This document shows, in pieces, positions 38,269-52,645 of a stretch of DNA of 64,000 nucleotides. A program made the position numbers and the translations under genes. The notes beneath the pieces were generated by a model. It did no database searches. It worked only from the letters and a program-made list of their open reading frames with translations, and was not told the DNA's origin. Position 1 is the first letter of the stretch, and every line of letters begins with the position of its first letter. Origin of the DNA: Ridgeia piscesae (taxonomy: Eukaryota > Annelida > Polychaeta > Sabellida > Siboglinidae); the NCBI GenBank assembly GCA_025642075.2, contig JAODUO010001653.1, forward strand, positions 1 to 64,000. The letters are read 5' to 3'.

Positions 38269-38341
<73 letters not shown>
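38268..38341. repeat. (CA)n then (TA)n microsatellite at a LINE edge
   Basis: CA run 38268-38293, then TA run 38294-38341. The TA run abuts LINE sequence at exactly the place where intact copies have a short AATATATATGAATGATTTGG segment. Confidence 0.93.
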
Positions 38342-38343
<2 letters not shown>

Positions 38344-39280
38344 ATGATTTGGATGATGATGTTACAAGCAAGGTGTTGAAGTTTGCGGTCGATACAACAG
38401 TTTTTAGAAAAATAAAAAATTATTCAGATAGACAGCAATTACAAGCAGATTTGAATAAGTTTATCGAATGGTCTGAGAAGTGACAAATGCTGTTTAATGT
38501 AAGTGCCTCCACACAGGACATGAAAATGAAGACGTACAATATACAATGGGTGATACTGTTCTAAATACTACTGTAAAGGAAAAGGACTTAGGGCCAACTA
38601 ATAGTGCTGATATGGAGGTATCAGAGCAGTGTGGAATTGCAACACCGAAGGGATACCAACTTATTTGATTAATTAGGCGAAATATAGTGTACAGGGAAAA
38701 AGAACTAATAATACCGCTTTACAAAACAATAGTTAGGTGTCATTTAGGATATTGCATATATGCATGGAGGCCATATCGCAAGAAGGATATTCATATACTA
38801 AGAAGAGTACAAAAAAGAGCAACCAAAATATACAACAACAACAAATTAGTTACGAAATGCGTTTAAAAGAATGTGGATTAACAACACTAGAAATCAGGAG
38901 ACTGAGAGGAGATAAGATAGAAGTGTTTAAAATATTGAATGGGTATGAACATATTGACAGAACTATTTTATTATCGGTTAAGGAAGGCAGAAGCACTACA
39001 GGACATGGAGTTATATTAGCAAACAAGCAGTGTAAACTAGATATTGTAAAATTCTCGTTTTCACAAAGAACAATAACTAAATGGAACATATTATCAGCTG
39101 ATTGTGTAGGTGCTAGTAGTGTTAATATGTTTAAAAATAAAATCAACATATACCTACGAAGGGCGGGGTACATTTATATAGATAGGTTGAACTATCGATA
39201 AGCCGGGGGGGCTTCCTTGTCCACCTGCCATCTAGAGTTGATCTCTAGATTGCAATATTGTTCAATCTTATTAAATGGCC
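38342..39280 (+). pseudogene. CR1-like LINE copy, RT motif C to 3' end
   Basis: Begins at INDLDDDVTSKVLKF just upstream of motif C (FAVDTTVF, with Val for the first catalytic Asp) and goes through IEWSEK, the C-terminal block RLKECGLTTLEIRRLRGDKI, SFSQRTITKWN and SADCVGASSVNMFKNK to the 3' end with CTGCCATCTAGAGTTG. Several stops and frameshifts. Confidence 0.88.
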
Positions 39281-39289
39281 ATGCACATA

Positions 39290-40535
39290 TTGAATAAATG
39301 CAACTCCGGTATCGTGCCCTACACTGTAGCTGTGATAACAATGACGTACTAGAGGCAACGCTAAATGAATAAGAAACACCTTCCACTGCACACGTATGAC
39401 GATCTGGCAGAAACGTCCAGCTCCTGAGCGAGACAAAGGCGATTCAATTGGCAAGCGCATCATGAGATCAAGAGCTATCAACCTTACGCATATGATTTGC
39501 AAACACTACCAGGTCATATGTCGAGGAACCGTCACCATCATTTGACATTGACAAGACAAATTAAAGATGAATTCAGCAACAATGACGTTGAAAAGAAGAA
39601 TTTGGCGTGGGTGGTGTCAGGAATGCACGATGGTGGAGAGGATCGATCAGTTCCTGAACGGCGAACACTCGATGAGACAACCATTGTCGTTGATCTCCTT
39701 GTGACAAGAGCAGGGAAGCTGCCCATTTTACAGGCATCAGTTGATGGCAACGAAACACTCACTACTATGACGTGTTGTGGACATATCAGAACACACAGGA
39801 CAGGTCAGAAACATACCACCACCACAGCTCACCAGCCTGTGTATGGCAGAGGCAAGGAATTGGCGTGGACGAATCACGTGTGTGAAAATGTCATATTTCT
39901 CCTGGGAGGATTGCATGTTTGCTTCAACTTCCCGAAATCAGTTGGTCAACACACGGAAAGCGCGGAGCTGCATGACCTTTGGACAGAGTCCAGTTTGTAT
40001 GCTGAAACCACCAATGAGACCACATTTGGCGACTAGGCTGATGTGTTCGCGAACAATGTGAAAAAGTTATTTTAGAGATCACATAATAATAGTTGATGTA
40101 GTATTTGACTGTTACAGAGGGCTATTTAATCACTTTATCCAAGGCAACCGGGTCGAAATAAGTAAGACAGAAGAAGTGGGCAATTCGCAAGGTCTACAAC
40201 TGACGAAACGTCCCTCATCCATAGGTGTGGGGAAATTCGTTGCATTTTATGAGAACAAGGCCGATCTCACCAGTCCCTGTCTGCGATCATCGTGACAAAA
40301 CGTACGGGTTTACCAGAAAATATGAGCTGGTATCAGGAGGCGACAAAACATTGTTGATTGACTGCGGAGATACGGATGCCATGCTGCTTCTGGTGTGCTT
40401 GATATCAGCACAAACAGCAGAAGTTTGGATTATCTCCGGAATAACAATGAAGCGGAAATGCTATCCAGAACATGAACCGTCTGACCGCTTACACAACCTC
40501 TGAGCGATAACTTGTTTGACTTCCACGCACTCACA
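39290..40535 (+). pseudogene. Decayed member of a repeated invertebrate protein family (LGG-H...NF, FHALTG type)
   Basis: Broken plus-strand frames give NVIFLLGGLHVCFNF, then HDLWTESSLYAE, later LLIDCGDTDAMLLLV, AEVWIISG and finally a D-F-H-A-L-T-G reading cut at 40535. I recognise these motifs from a widespread multicopy family of uncharacterised proteins in molluscs and cnidarians, probably mobile; no name assigned. Multiple stops. The CR1 copy that follows interrupts it exactly after the HALTG codons. Confidence 0.6.
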
Positions 40536-42258
40536 GGTAGTGATGGAAACATAATAACAGAGGGATTCTTAATGGAAGAAAACCTAAATGAGTACTTTAG
40601 TTCGGTGTTTACCAGGGAAGTTATTAGTATATATTTCCAGTACTTGAGACTAAGTTCGAAGGGAGAGAGTTTGACTATTTAGGACAACTAATTGTAACCC
40701 CAACAATGGTAGCTATGAAAATAAGAGATATGAAGGATAATAAATCACCTGAAGTGGATGGGATTCCTCCCAAATTACTATTGGAAATTGTAGAACAAAT
40801 CAGCATACCGCTTGCAACAGTGTTCAGTTTGTCATTAGAGGAGGGAATAGTTCCGTTAGAATGGAAAGAAGCAAACATTATACCATTATTTAAAAAAGGT
40901 TCGAGAAACAAGTCAGAGAACTATAGACCAGTGAGTTTAACATCGGTGATTTGCAAACTATTAGAAAGACTAATTAAAGATCACCTGGTTGATTTTCTTG
41001 TTAAAAATAAATTGATAAACCCATCTCAACATGGGTTTTTTAAAGCGAGGTCATGCTTAACAAATACGTTATTTTTTTGGAAGATGTCACAAAGTGGGTA
41101 GATGAGGGATCACCAGTAGATATAATCTATTTGGATTTAAAACAAAAGCCTTTGACAAAGTGCCACACCAAAGATTACTACTTAAACTAAAGGCCCATGG
41201 CATAGGAAATGGTATGATCAACTGGATAGAAAAATAGTTGATGGGGAGGTTTCAAACTGGAAATCGGTTTTGAGTGAAGTACCGCAGGGATCAGTACTGG
41301 GACCTATTTTATTCTTAATATATATGAATGATTTGGATGATGACATAACAAGCAAGGTTTTGAAGTTAGCGGACGACACAAAAGTGTTTAGGAAAATTAA
41401 CAGTGATGCAGATAGACAACATTTACAAGATGATCTTAATAAGTTGATAGAATGGTCTGAGAAGTGGCAAATGATGTTTAATTTTGGCAAGTGTAAGTGC
41501 CTCCACATAGGACATGGGAATGAAGATGCACAATATACAATGGGTGGTACTGTACTAAATACTACCTTAAAGGAAATGACTTACGGTTAACTATTAGTGC
41601 TGACATGAAGGTATCAGAACAGTGTGGAATTGCAGCAGCGAAGGGAAACCAAATTCTTGGATTAATTAGGCGAAATATAGTGTACAAAGAAAAAGATATA
41701 ATAATACCGCTGTATAAAACAATAGTTAGGCCTCACTTAGAATATTGTATACAAGCATGGAGGCCATATCGGATATTGATATGCTAGAAAGAGTACAAAG
41801 GAGAGCAACCAAAATGATACCAAAACTCAGGAATATTAGTTATGAAATACGTCTAAAAGAATGTGGTTTAACAACACTAGAAACCAGAAGATTGAGGGGA
41901 GATCAGATTGAGGTGTTTACAATATTGAATGGGTATGAAAATATTGACAGAAATATTTTTATCACAGTCAAGGAAGAGATAAGGACTAGAGGACATGGAG
42001 TTACAAAGAAGCAGTGTAGACTGGATATTAGAAAATTTTCATTTTCACAAAGAACAGTAAACGAATGGAACAGATTATCAGCTGATTGTGTAGGTGCTAG
42101 TAGTGTTAATATATTTAAAAATAAAATCGACATATACCTAAGACGGGCGGGGTATACTTAGATAGATAGGTTGGACTCTCGATAAGCCAAGTGGCTTCCT
42201 AGTCAACCTGCCATCTAGAGTTGAATCTCTAGGTGGCAATCTTGTTAAATCTTGTTAA
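40536..42258 (+). pseudogene. CR1-like LINE copy, RT and 3' end, best preserved here
   Basis: Reading in three successive frames: NEYFSSVFTRE, KIRDMKDNKSPEVDGIPPKL, NYRPVSLTSVICKLLERL, then VPQGSVLGPILFLIYMNDLD, ADDTKVF (relatives have Y/F-A-D-D), then RRNIVYKEKD and RLKECGLTTLETRRLRGDQI to the C-terminus. The 3' end carries CTGCCATCTAGAGTTGAATC and TCTTGTTAAA-type tail units at about 42239-42258. 5'-truncated at 40536 and broken by frameshifts near 41100-41270 and 41590. The same family accounts for 22618, 34290, 37286 and 38342. Confidence 0.92.
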
Positions 42259-42685
42259 AGGTTGTGGTACAACGTCAACGTTTAAGTGGCCTCGACAAGC
42301 TGTCTGGCTAAACAAAGTTCCAGACGCATCCACACATTGCGCAGGGGATTGGTCGTAATGGAGAATTCGAACCAACTGTTCAATTTTGGCGTGGCGCTTT
42401 TCCTAAGCAAGTCTTGATTTCTCGCGCATTTAACTTTTAATAACTTTTACGCGGTTTCCGACGTCATTGTCCTGGTTGGACGCTATTCGGGAGCATCGGC
42501 TCTGGCGCCCATACCAGTGCTACTTCTCAATAAATTCCTTCATTCTTTGATTAATAAGATTAATGGGAACACTTCCCGCGTGACTGTGGACTATTGCAAT
42601 ATATTAACAAATTCAGAGTAATCCTTTGTAGGATAGTCTTTGACTTATGCTGAGTTTCCGAAACAAAAACACAATTTTACCAGCT
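42259..42685. other. Unassigned sequence
   Basis: Just over 400 bases with no recognised gene, between the LINE tail and the repeat cluster that precedes the DIRS-like element. Confidence 0.4.
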
Positions 42686-43162
42686 GCTGGTTCGAATGTA
42701 TTTCGAGTGATAACCTAGGGATTGAGGGGTGCTACCAGCACTTGCTTATTCATTCCATTCTATCTACCGTGAGTTGGTTTTATTGGAGGCGTTCTCCAAT
42801 TATTGAGTAACATATCCTGGGTCGGTGTTACATATCCGAGTGTTAACCTCGTGGTTGAGAGGTCCCATAACTTGTTCCATTTCTATTATTGGAGGCGTTC
42901 TCCAATTATTGAGTAACATATCCTGGGTCGGTGTTACATATCCGAGTGTTAACCTCGTGGTTGAGAGGTCCCATAACTTGTTCCATTTCTATTATATCAG
43001 CAGTCTTTGGTTCTAATTATTTACGAGTGATAACCTCGGGATTGAGAGGTACCAGGACTGCTCAATCATTGATGGATCCATTCATTTGTTTGAAAGAGGT
43101 TCTGGCTCATATTGACACATATGAGTGATAACCTCGGGATTGAGAGGAACCAGGACTTGTTA
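42686..43162. repeat. Five spaced copies of a GAGTGATAACCTCGGGATTG motif
   Basis: Copies near 42706, 42834, 42940, 43025 and 43121, each followed by GAGAGG and a CCAGGACT- or CCATAACT-like end. Copies two and three lie in a near-perfect 106-bp tandem duplication (GGAGGCGTTCTCCAATTATTG at 42785 and 42891). The cluster lies just upstream of the DIRS-like element and may be its terminal repeat region. Confidence 0.75.
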
Positions 43163-43226
43163 TGTTGTCATCTATGCTGTTGTTGTCTGTATGTATATTT
43201 ATGCATTACTTGTATACTGTGGCTGT

Positions 43227-43234
<8 letters not shown>

Positions 43235-43295
<61 letters not shown>
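43235..43295. repeat. (TA)n microsatellite
   Basis: TA run upstream of the 43347 palindrome. Confidence 0.95.
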
Positions 43296-43301
<6 letters not shown>

Positions 43302-43346
43302 TTATACAATAATATATAAATATATACAATATATATCAATTTGAAT

Positions 43347-43367
43347 GGGCTATCTTTTTCTGGTGGG

Positions 43368-43450
<83 letters not shown>

Positions 43451-43472
43451 CCCACCAGAACAAAGATAGCCC
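43347..43472. repeat. Palindrome with (TA)n centre
   Basis: Left arm 43347-43370 (GGGCTATC...CTGGTGGGCT) and right arm 43449-43472 are reverse complements with one 1-nt indel; the centre is about 75 bp of TA. The right arm is followed by two more diverged copies of the AGCCCACCAGAA unit. Confidence 0.85.
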
Positions 43473-43542
43473 ACCAGAATAAAAACTAACCCACCAACAA
43501 TGACACTATAAAACATATAATTCTAAAACCAGACCTTGTAAC

Positions 43543-43551
<9 letters not shown>

Positions 43552-43620
<69 letters not shown>
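43552..43620. repeat. (TA)n microsatellite
   Basis: Third TA run in 400 bp. Confidence 0.95.
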
Positions 43621-43624
<4 letters not shown>

Positions 43625-43709
43625 ATATACTGTGCACATGGGTAACACTTCGTTATGTGTAACATATTGGTCTGCGCCTATTCCTGCGTTTTAAACATTT
43701 ACATTCCAG

Positions 43710-44009
43710 ATGCAACCAAAACGCCCAGCTCAGGTGACCAGGACCCAACCGGGGAATATTCGCCGACATGTGTCAAACCCGCCGGGCCACCACCAACCGA
43801 AGCCGCTCGGCGGTCCATCCGTCGCACCGACTGAGGTCATGGCCGACGCCATTGCTGCCGCTGTCATGAGACAGCTAGAACAGTTGGGGCGCCTGCTACC
43901 GATGTCGATGCCGCCCTCAGCGGTCTACTCGGTGGTGAGTTATATACACCTTTACCATCATATCATATCATTAAAAGGCCGCTGGGGGCTAGTTTGCCCA
44001 ACTCCTTAA
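43710..44009 (+). pseudogene. DIRS-like element, gag-like 5' ORF fragment
   Basis: A frame beginning MQPKRPAQVTRTQPGNIRRH with a Pro/His-rich start and a helix (MADAIAAAVMRQLEQLGRLL) like the short first ORF of DIRS-group retroelements. It precedes RT, RNase H and recombinase remnants in the right order. By itself the similarity is weak; position carries the call. Confidence 0.5.
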
Positions 44010-44099
44010 TAACATAAATCCGTAGAGGCGAATGTGTCAACATACAGCTGTTGATGGTTGACAATGATGATGACGACGATGACAACATGTGTGAGCAGT

Positions 44100-44590
44100 A
44101 GTGCGCCCTACCCACATTATTTAATAGTCCGGTTCTATCACATTACCTATCTGACTATAATCCAGCAGATACTTACATTCTCATACCGGGATTGTCAGTG
44201 GGTTTTTTCCCTGCATTATGATGGACCCTAAGTTATGCGTTTTTTGGGAATCAGCGATCTGCCTTACAGGCATCTACCCTTGTCGATGAAAACAATTAAC
44301 CATGAAGTTCACTTGAAGCGTATAGCCGGTCCTTTTCATGAACCCTTTTTCAACTTTCATAGTTCTCCTCTCGGTTTGATCCCTAAGCACAATCCGGGCA
44401 AATCTCGTCTAATACACAATCTATGCTTTCCTAAGGGCGATTCTATTAACTCTTATACCTCACGGGAATTCACCAAAGTTCAGTATGGGGCATAGGACAG
44501 AGTAATCGAGTTAGTCAGGTCGTGCGATAGAAATTGTTTAATTGCCTCCAAGAGGCATTAATGATTATATATCACCCTTCTCAAATTGTA
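44100..44590 (+). pseudogene. DIRS-like reverse transcriptase, N-terminal part
   Basis: Reads LSDYNPADTYI and GLSVGF, then KRIAGPFHEPFFNFHSSPLG, LIPKHNPGKSRLIHNLCFP and REFTKVQYG. These are the finger and early palm blocks of DIRS-type RT. It stops at 44493, and the catalytic Y-x-D-D block is missing; a deletion leads straight to RNase H. Confidence 0.82.
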
Positions 44591-44609
44591 CCCAGTTCTA
44601 GCAACATAA

Positions 44610-44915
44610 ATGGTTGTTCAATATTTGGCCAACCATTGTAATATTTTCATGTCTGACACTTCTGGGGTGGTTGATGTCATCAATAAAACCACTTCCATAA
44701 ATCAGGGCATTATGAAGCTTGTCCGACAACTGGTGCTGGCACGTTTGAGATACAATATCTTATTTCAAGCTCGCCATGTTCCAGGCTATCAAAATGTCTT
44801 AGCAGACCATCTTCCTCGGTTGCAGTTCGGAAAAGCCAGACATATAGCCCCGTGGCTTGACCCCACTCCAGCCACCATCCCGGACCCATTAAGGTCTCAG
44901 GTACAGCTGGCTTAG
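44610..44915 (+). pseudogene. DIRS-like RNase H domain remnant
   Basis: One frame of 101 codons: MSDTSGVVDVINKTTSINQG, then MKLVRQLVLARLRYNILFQA and RHVPGYQNVLADHLPRLQFG. The block around H-V-P-G-x-x-N-x-L-A-D-x-L-S/P-R is typical of RNase H from DIRS and related elements. Confidence 0.85.
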
Positions 44916-45780
44916 AACAGGAGCTCATCAGAGCATCCTTAGCACCAACCACACGTGCATCATATCGGCACAGTGTCAACATGTTAACAATATTTATCGT
45001 CTGCCTGTCCTGGTACTAGATGTTACCCTGTGTTTCGCAATAATCTTGCAGGATTTATTACACACTTTTTTCAGCCATTTATGCTTCCTCTACTATTTTA
45101 TCCACTGTTTCAACTATATCGTACAGTCATAAAATAGTTGGACTAGCCGATCCTGCAGACAACTTTTACATTCTTACATTACATTACATTACATTACATA
45201 CAAAACTTTCAGTAGGTGTTCAGAAAAGTTCTGGGAACGTTGATTCGAGAAAACCTATCAATCTCCATATGCTGGGTTACCTGGTCCAGGAATCGAAGGC
45301 TATATAATTCCTGAAACATTTACACAGATATGTTTAGCCGCCATGTTCATGCTAGCGTTCCGTGGATTCTTAAGAAATTTTGAAATTACTCTGAGTGTAT
45401 TCCGTCCATGTCATCCAACGCAGTGATCTAGTCATCGTGTCCAATCGCAAAAAAACATCCCATGCAAAATATCAGCCAGTTGGCAGACCTATTATCCTAG
45501 ATATCCATGCGCAAGCAAACAAAATTGTCCAGTGTCACACATCGGTCAATATTTAAACACCGGTGGCCCATCACCAGGTCCACCGTTTATCTTGCCTGAC
45601 AGAAGTCCCATCTCAAGAGCGTATTTTGCCTCCCAATTAACTGCTTGTCTTTCCCATGCAGGCTATCACTCCAGTCAGTACAAATGCCATTCTTTTAGAA
45701 TAGGTTCTGCAACTACCTCCGCCACGCGGGGTTTTACAGTCTGCCGCTTTTCTACATCCCTATGATGCAGTTATGACTCA
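44916..45780 (+). pseudogene. DIRS-like tyrosine recombinase, decayed
   Basis: The N-terminal part is broken by stops (ASLAPTTRASYRHSVNML near 44930-44985). The conserved C-terminal part is in 45532-45765: PPFILPDRSPISRAYFASQL, then YKCHSFRIGSATTSATRG. H-S-F-R-I-G is the H-x-x-R box of tyrosine recombinases. The downstream segment with the catalytic Tyr is frameshifted. A tyrosine recombinase after RT and RNase H separates DIRS-type elements from LTR retrotransposons. Confidence 0.82.
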
Positions 45781-45870
45781 GTTTCACTTCACACTCCTTC
45801 CTTCCCCTGGTGCTGCTGCTCTCGTCTCACATACACCTGTACACATGCTTAAGTGGGCCAGTCTGTTGCT

Positions 45871-46235
45871 CAGCCGGGTCTGGGAGTGCTTACTTAATAA
45901 AAGCACTTCTTGTGTACACTTGATTGGTGCTGCTTCAACACATCTGAGTAATCCAGCTCAGCCGGGTCTGAGATGCCGGCTGGTCTTGATTTTAATAACA
46001 TACCCTGTCTACAATAGTTGCACATTTGCTGCTGTCAAACATTTAACATAAACTAGTCTTTCCAGCTCAGCCGGGTCTGAGGTGTAGGTTCATGTTTACT
46101 TAATTAGTTACTGTGTGCTCAAATTTATTCATAGTGTGTACACAATTGCTCACATACACTGGATTGTTGTTACTGTGCTGTTGTTATACATTTCAGAAAA
46201 AGACTGTCTGTCCAGGTCCGCCGGGTCTGAGATTC
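45871..46235. repeat. Four spaced CAGCCGGGTCTGAG copies at the DIRS 3' end
   Basis: Copies at about 45871, 45959, 46068 and 46217, spaced 88, 109 and 149 bp, each followed by similar AT-rich text. They may be the split repeats of the DIRS-like element or a separate tandem repeat grown inside its 3' end. Confidence 0.7.
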
Positions 46236-46781
46236 CGACTTGTATTTATGTATTATGTTACCGTGGTGTACGCTAATGTTTACTTTGTAACACATGAAAA
46301 CAAAAAGAGTCTCGAGATCGGGGTCATAGACACTATATTCACTAGATGCCCCGAATATGTGTCTACTGTCGACCTTGCATGGACACATATTGCCTTTGGT
46401 TGGTAAATTACAGTTAACTATGAACTGTTGCAGCGTTGTTACAGCTGTCAGTAAATGTGACCTTGGGTGGGGGAGTCACTCCTCATTATGAGTCGTGCCT
46501 GTGGCATGTTGCCCCTCATCTTTTGATATCATAGTTTAAGATTGAGTTGTACTCTCTATATATTTGATTTTACTTGTATGGTTATGTACACAACTATGTG
46601 TAAAACATTTTCATGACAGACATGTACACTATGGGTATGCCTGATATGAATACCATTTTTGGCATTAAATTATGCCCATTTCCAACCATTTATATATGTA
46701 TTCATTGTTCTTTATTCCTACATGAAAAACGAGCTACGGCCACTATTAAGTACCATGACCTATCCCCACAATGCATGACTA
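46236..46781. other. Unassigned sequence
   Basis: No recognised gene between the DIRS-like 3' repeats and the hexamer array. Confidence 0.4.
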
Positions 46782-47045
46782 AATATAAATATAAATATAA
46801 ATATAAATATAAATATAAATATAAATATAAATATAAATATAAATAATAAAGTATAAGTATAAGTATAAGTATAAGTATAAGTATAAGTATAAGTATAAGT
46901 ATAAGTATAAGTATAAGTATAAGTATAAGTATAAGTATAAGTATAAGTATAAGTATAAGATAAATATAAGTATAAGATAAGCATAACATAAGCATAAGCA
47001 TAAGCATAAGCATAAGCATAAGCATAAGCATAAGCATAAGCATAA
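46782..47045. repeat. Blockwise hexamer array AAATAT, AAGTAT, AAGCAT
   Basis: A hexanucleotide array that changes by one base per block: ATAAAT units to about 46850, ATAAGT units to about 46975, CATAAG units to 47045. Each block is internally uniform. Confidence 0.96.
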
Positions 47046-47084
47046 GATAATTAATATTTAATATCAATAATATATAATATATAT

Positions 47085-47595
<511 letters not shown>

Positions 47596-47984
47596 TATGA
47601 ATATGAGCTTATGTGTGTATGTTTATGTGTGGGTATGTGCTTGTAAATGCTTGTATGTGCTTGTATGTTTGTAGCTGTCCAAAGCTGTACAAAGTGTTGA
47701 CCTAGCGGTCGTCAGGTAGACCAGGTCACGGTCCGGAGGGCCCTGGTGCCGCCCCTTCTCAGTTACATCACATGGCAGACTACACGGTAGGTACACAAGG
47801 ACAGTTAGCGTCATTGCGGTTACAATTGTTACGAATAACAAGTATATATTAGTCTTACGACGTTGTGTGAACGTTACCAGTACAGACGACGTTGTAGACA
47901 GACGCAAGCAGCAGGAACCGAAGAAGTAGAGTTGGTGACGTCATGAGAGTGCGACCCGGCGACAGCGAACAAGACGCAAACCAC
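47596..47984. other. Unassigned sequence
   Basis: About 390 bases between the TG array and the minisatellite, no gene recognised. Confidence 0.4.
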
Positions 47985-50345
47985 ATTGTCGGACCGACGG
48001 TGTCGTGATGTTGCCTGCGTGGTAATGGCGACTGTGTCGCGATGTTGTCTGCGTGGTAATGGCGACTGTGCCGTGATTTTGTCTGCGTGGTAATGGCGAC
48101 TGTGTCGTGTTGTTGTCTGCGTTATAATGGCGACTGTGCCGTGATGTTGTCTGCGTGGTAATGGCGACTGTGTCGTTATGTTGCCTGCGTGATAATGGCG
48201 ACTGTGTCGTGATGTTGCCTGCTTGGTAATGGCGACTGTTTCGCGATGTTGTCTGCGTGGTAATGGCGACTGTGCCGTGATGTTGTCTACGTGGTAATGG
48301 CGACTGTGTCCTGATGTTGTCTGCGTGGTAATGGCGACTGTGTCGTGATGTTGCCTGCGTGGTAATGGCGACAGTGCCGTGATGTTGCCTGCGTGGAAAT
48401 GGCGAATGTGTCGTGATATTGCCTGCGTGGTAATGGCGACTGTGTCGATATGTTGCCTGCGTGGTGATGGCGACTGTGTCGTGATGTTGTCTGCGTGGTA
48501 ATTGTGACTGTGTCGTGATGTTGTCTGCGTGGTAATCGCGACTGTGTCGTGACATTGCCTGCGTGTTAATGGCGACTGTGTCGTGATATTGCCTGCGTGG
48601 TAATGGCGACTGTGTCGATATGTTGCCTGAGTGATAATGGCGATTGTGTCGCAATGTTGACTGCGTGGAAATGGCGACTGTGTCGATATGTTGACTGTGT
48701 GGTAATGGCGACTGTGTCGATATGTTGTCTGCGTGGTAACAGCGACTGTGCCACGATGTTGACTGCGTAGTAATGGCGACTGTGTCGATATGTTGTCTGC
48801 GTGGTAAGGGCGACTGTGTCGTGATGTTGCCTGCGTGGTAATGGCGACTGTGTCGATATGTTGTCTGCGAGGTAATGGCGACTGTGTCGTGTTGTTGCCT
48901 GCGTGGCAATGGCGACTGTGTCGATATGTTGTCTGCGTGGTAATGGCGACTGTGTCGTGATGTTGCCTGCGTGGTAATGGCGACTGTGTCGATATGTTGC
49001 CTGCGTGGTAATGGCGACTGTGTCGTGATGTTGCCTGCGTGGTAATAGCGACTGTGTCGATATGTTGCCTGCGTGGTGATGGCGACTGTGTCGCGATGTT
49101 GCCTGCGTGGTAATGGCGACTGTGTCGTGATGTTGTCTGCATAGTAATGGCGACTGTGTCGTGATGTTGTCTGCGTGGTAATGGCGACTGTGTCATGATG
49201 TTGTCTGCATGGTAATGGCGACTGTGTCGTGATGTTGTCTGCGTGGTAATGGCGACTGTGTCGTGGTGTTGTCTGCGTGTTAATGGCGACTGTGTCGTGA
49301 TATTGCCTGCGTGGTAATGGCGACTGTGTCGATATGTTGCCTGAGTGGTAATGGCGACAGTGTCGCGATGTTGACTGCGTGGAAATGGCGACTGTTTCGA
49401 TATGTTGACTGCGTGGTAATGGCGACTGTGTCGATATGTTGTCTGCGTGGTAAGGGCGACTGTGTCGTGATGTTGCCTGCGTGGTAATGGCGACTGTGTC
49501 GATACGTTGTCTGCGAGGTAATGGCGACTGTGTCGTGTTGTTGCCTGCGTGGCAATGGCGACTGTGTCGATATGTTGTCTGCGTGGTAATGGCGACTGTG
49601 TCGATATGTTGTCTGCGTGGTAATGGCGACTGTGTCGTGATGTTGCCTGAGTGGTAATGGCGACTGTGCCGTGATGTTGCCTGAGTGGTAATGGCGACTG
49701 TGTCGTGATGTTGCCTGAGTGGTAATGGCGACTGTGCCGTGATGTTGCCTGAGTGGTAATGGCGACTGTGTCGTGTTGTTGCCTGCGTGGCAATGGCGAC
49801 TGTGTCGATATGTTGTCTGCGTGGTAATGGCGATTGTGTCGATATGTTGCTGCGTGGTAATGGCGACTTTGTCATGATGTTGCCTGAGTGGTAATGGCGA
49901 CTGTGTCGATATGTTGACTGCGTGGTAATGGCGACTGTGTCATGATGTTGACTGCGTGGTAATGGCGACTGTGTCGATATGTTGACTGCGTGGTAATGGC
50001 GACTGTGTCGTGATGTTGCCTGAGTGGTAATGGCGACTGTGTCGATATGTTGCCTGAGTGGTAATGGCGATTGTGTCGTGATGGTGCCTGCGTGGTAACG
50101 GCGACTGTGTCGTGATGTTGCCTGCGTGGTTATGGCGACTGTGTCGAGATGTTGACTGCGTGGTAATGGCGACTGTGTCGTGATGTTGCCTGCGTGGTAA
50201 TGGCGATTGTGTCGATATGTTGACTGCGTGGTAATGGCGACTGTGTCGTGGTGTTGTCTGCGTGGTAACGGCGACTGGGTCGTGATGTTGCCTGCGTGGT
50301 AATGGCGACTGTGTCGAGATGTTGCCTGAGTGGTAGTGTTGCCTG
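47985..50345. repeat. 34-bp minisatellite, about 69 units
   Basis: Tandem 34-mers with the core GTGGTAATGGCGACTGTGTC and variable text between cores (GCCTGC, GTCTGC, GACTGC, GCCTGA). 34 is not divisible by three and the minus strand rarely meets a stop, so frames of 851 and 639 codons appear with a 34-residue period. Blocks recur at 646 bp (19 units): GTGGTAAGGG at 48801 and 49447. A two-unit insertion separates the flanking parts of the two blocks. This is higher-order structure. Confidence 0.93.

Positions 50346-52645
<2,300 letters not shown>

Noticed and set aside
42686..43162. CRISPR-like array
   Set aside because: Spacing between motif copies is irregular, two intervals are identical to each other rather than unique, and the genome is eukaryotic.
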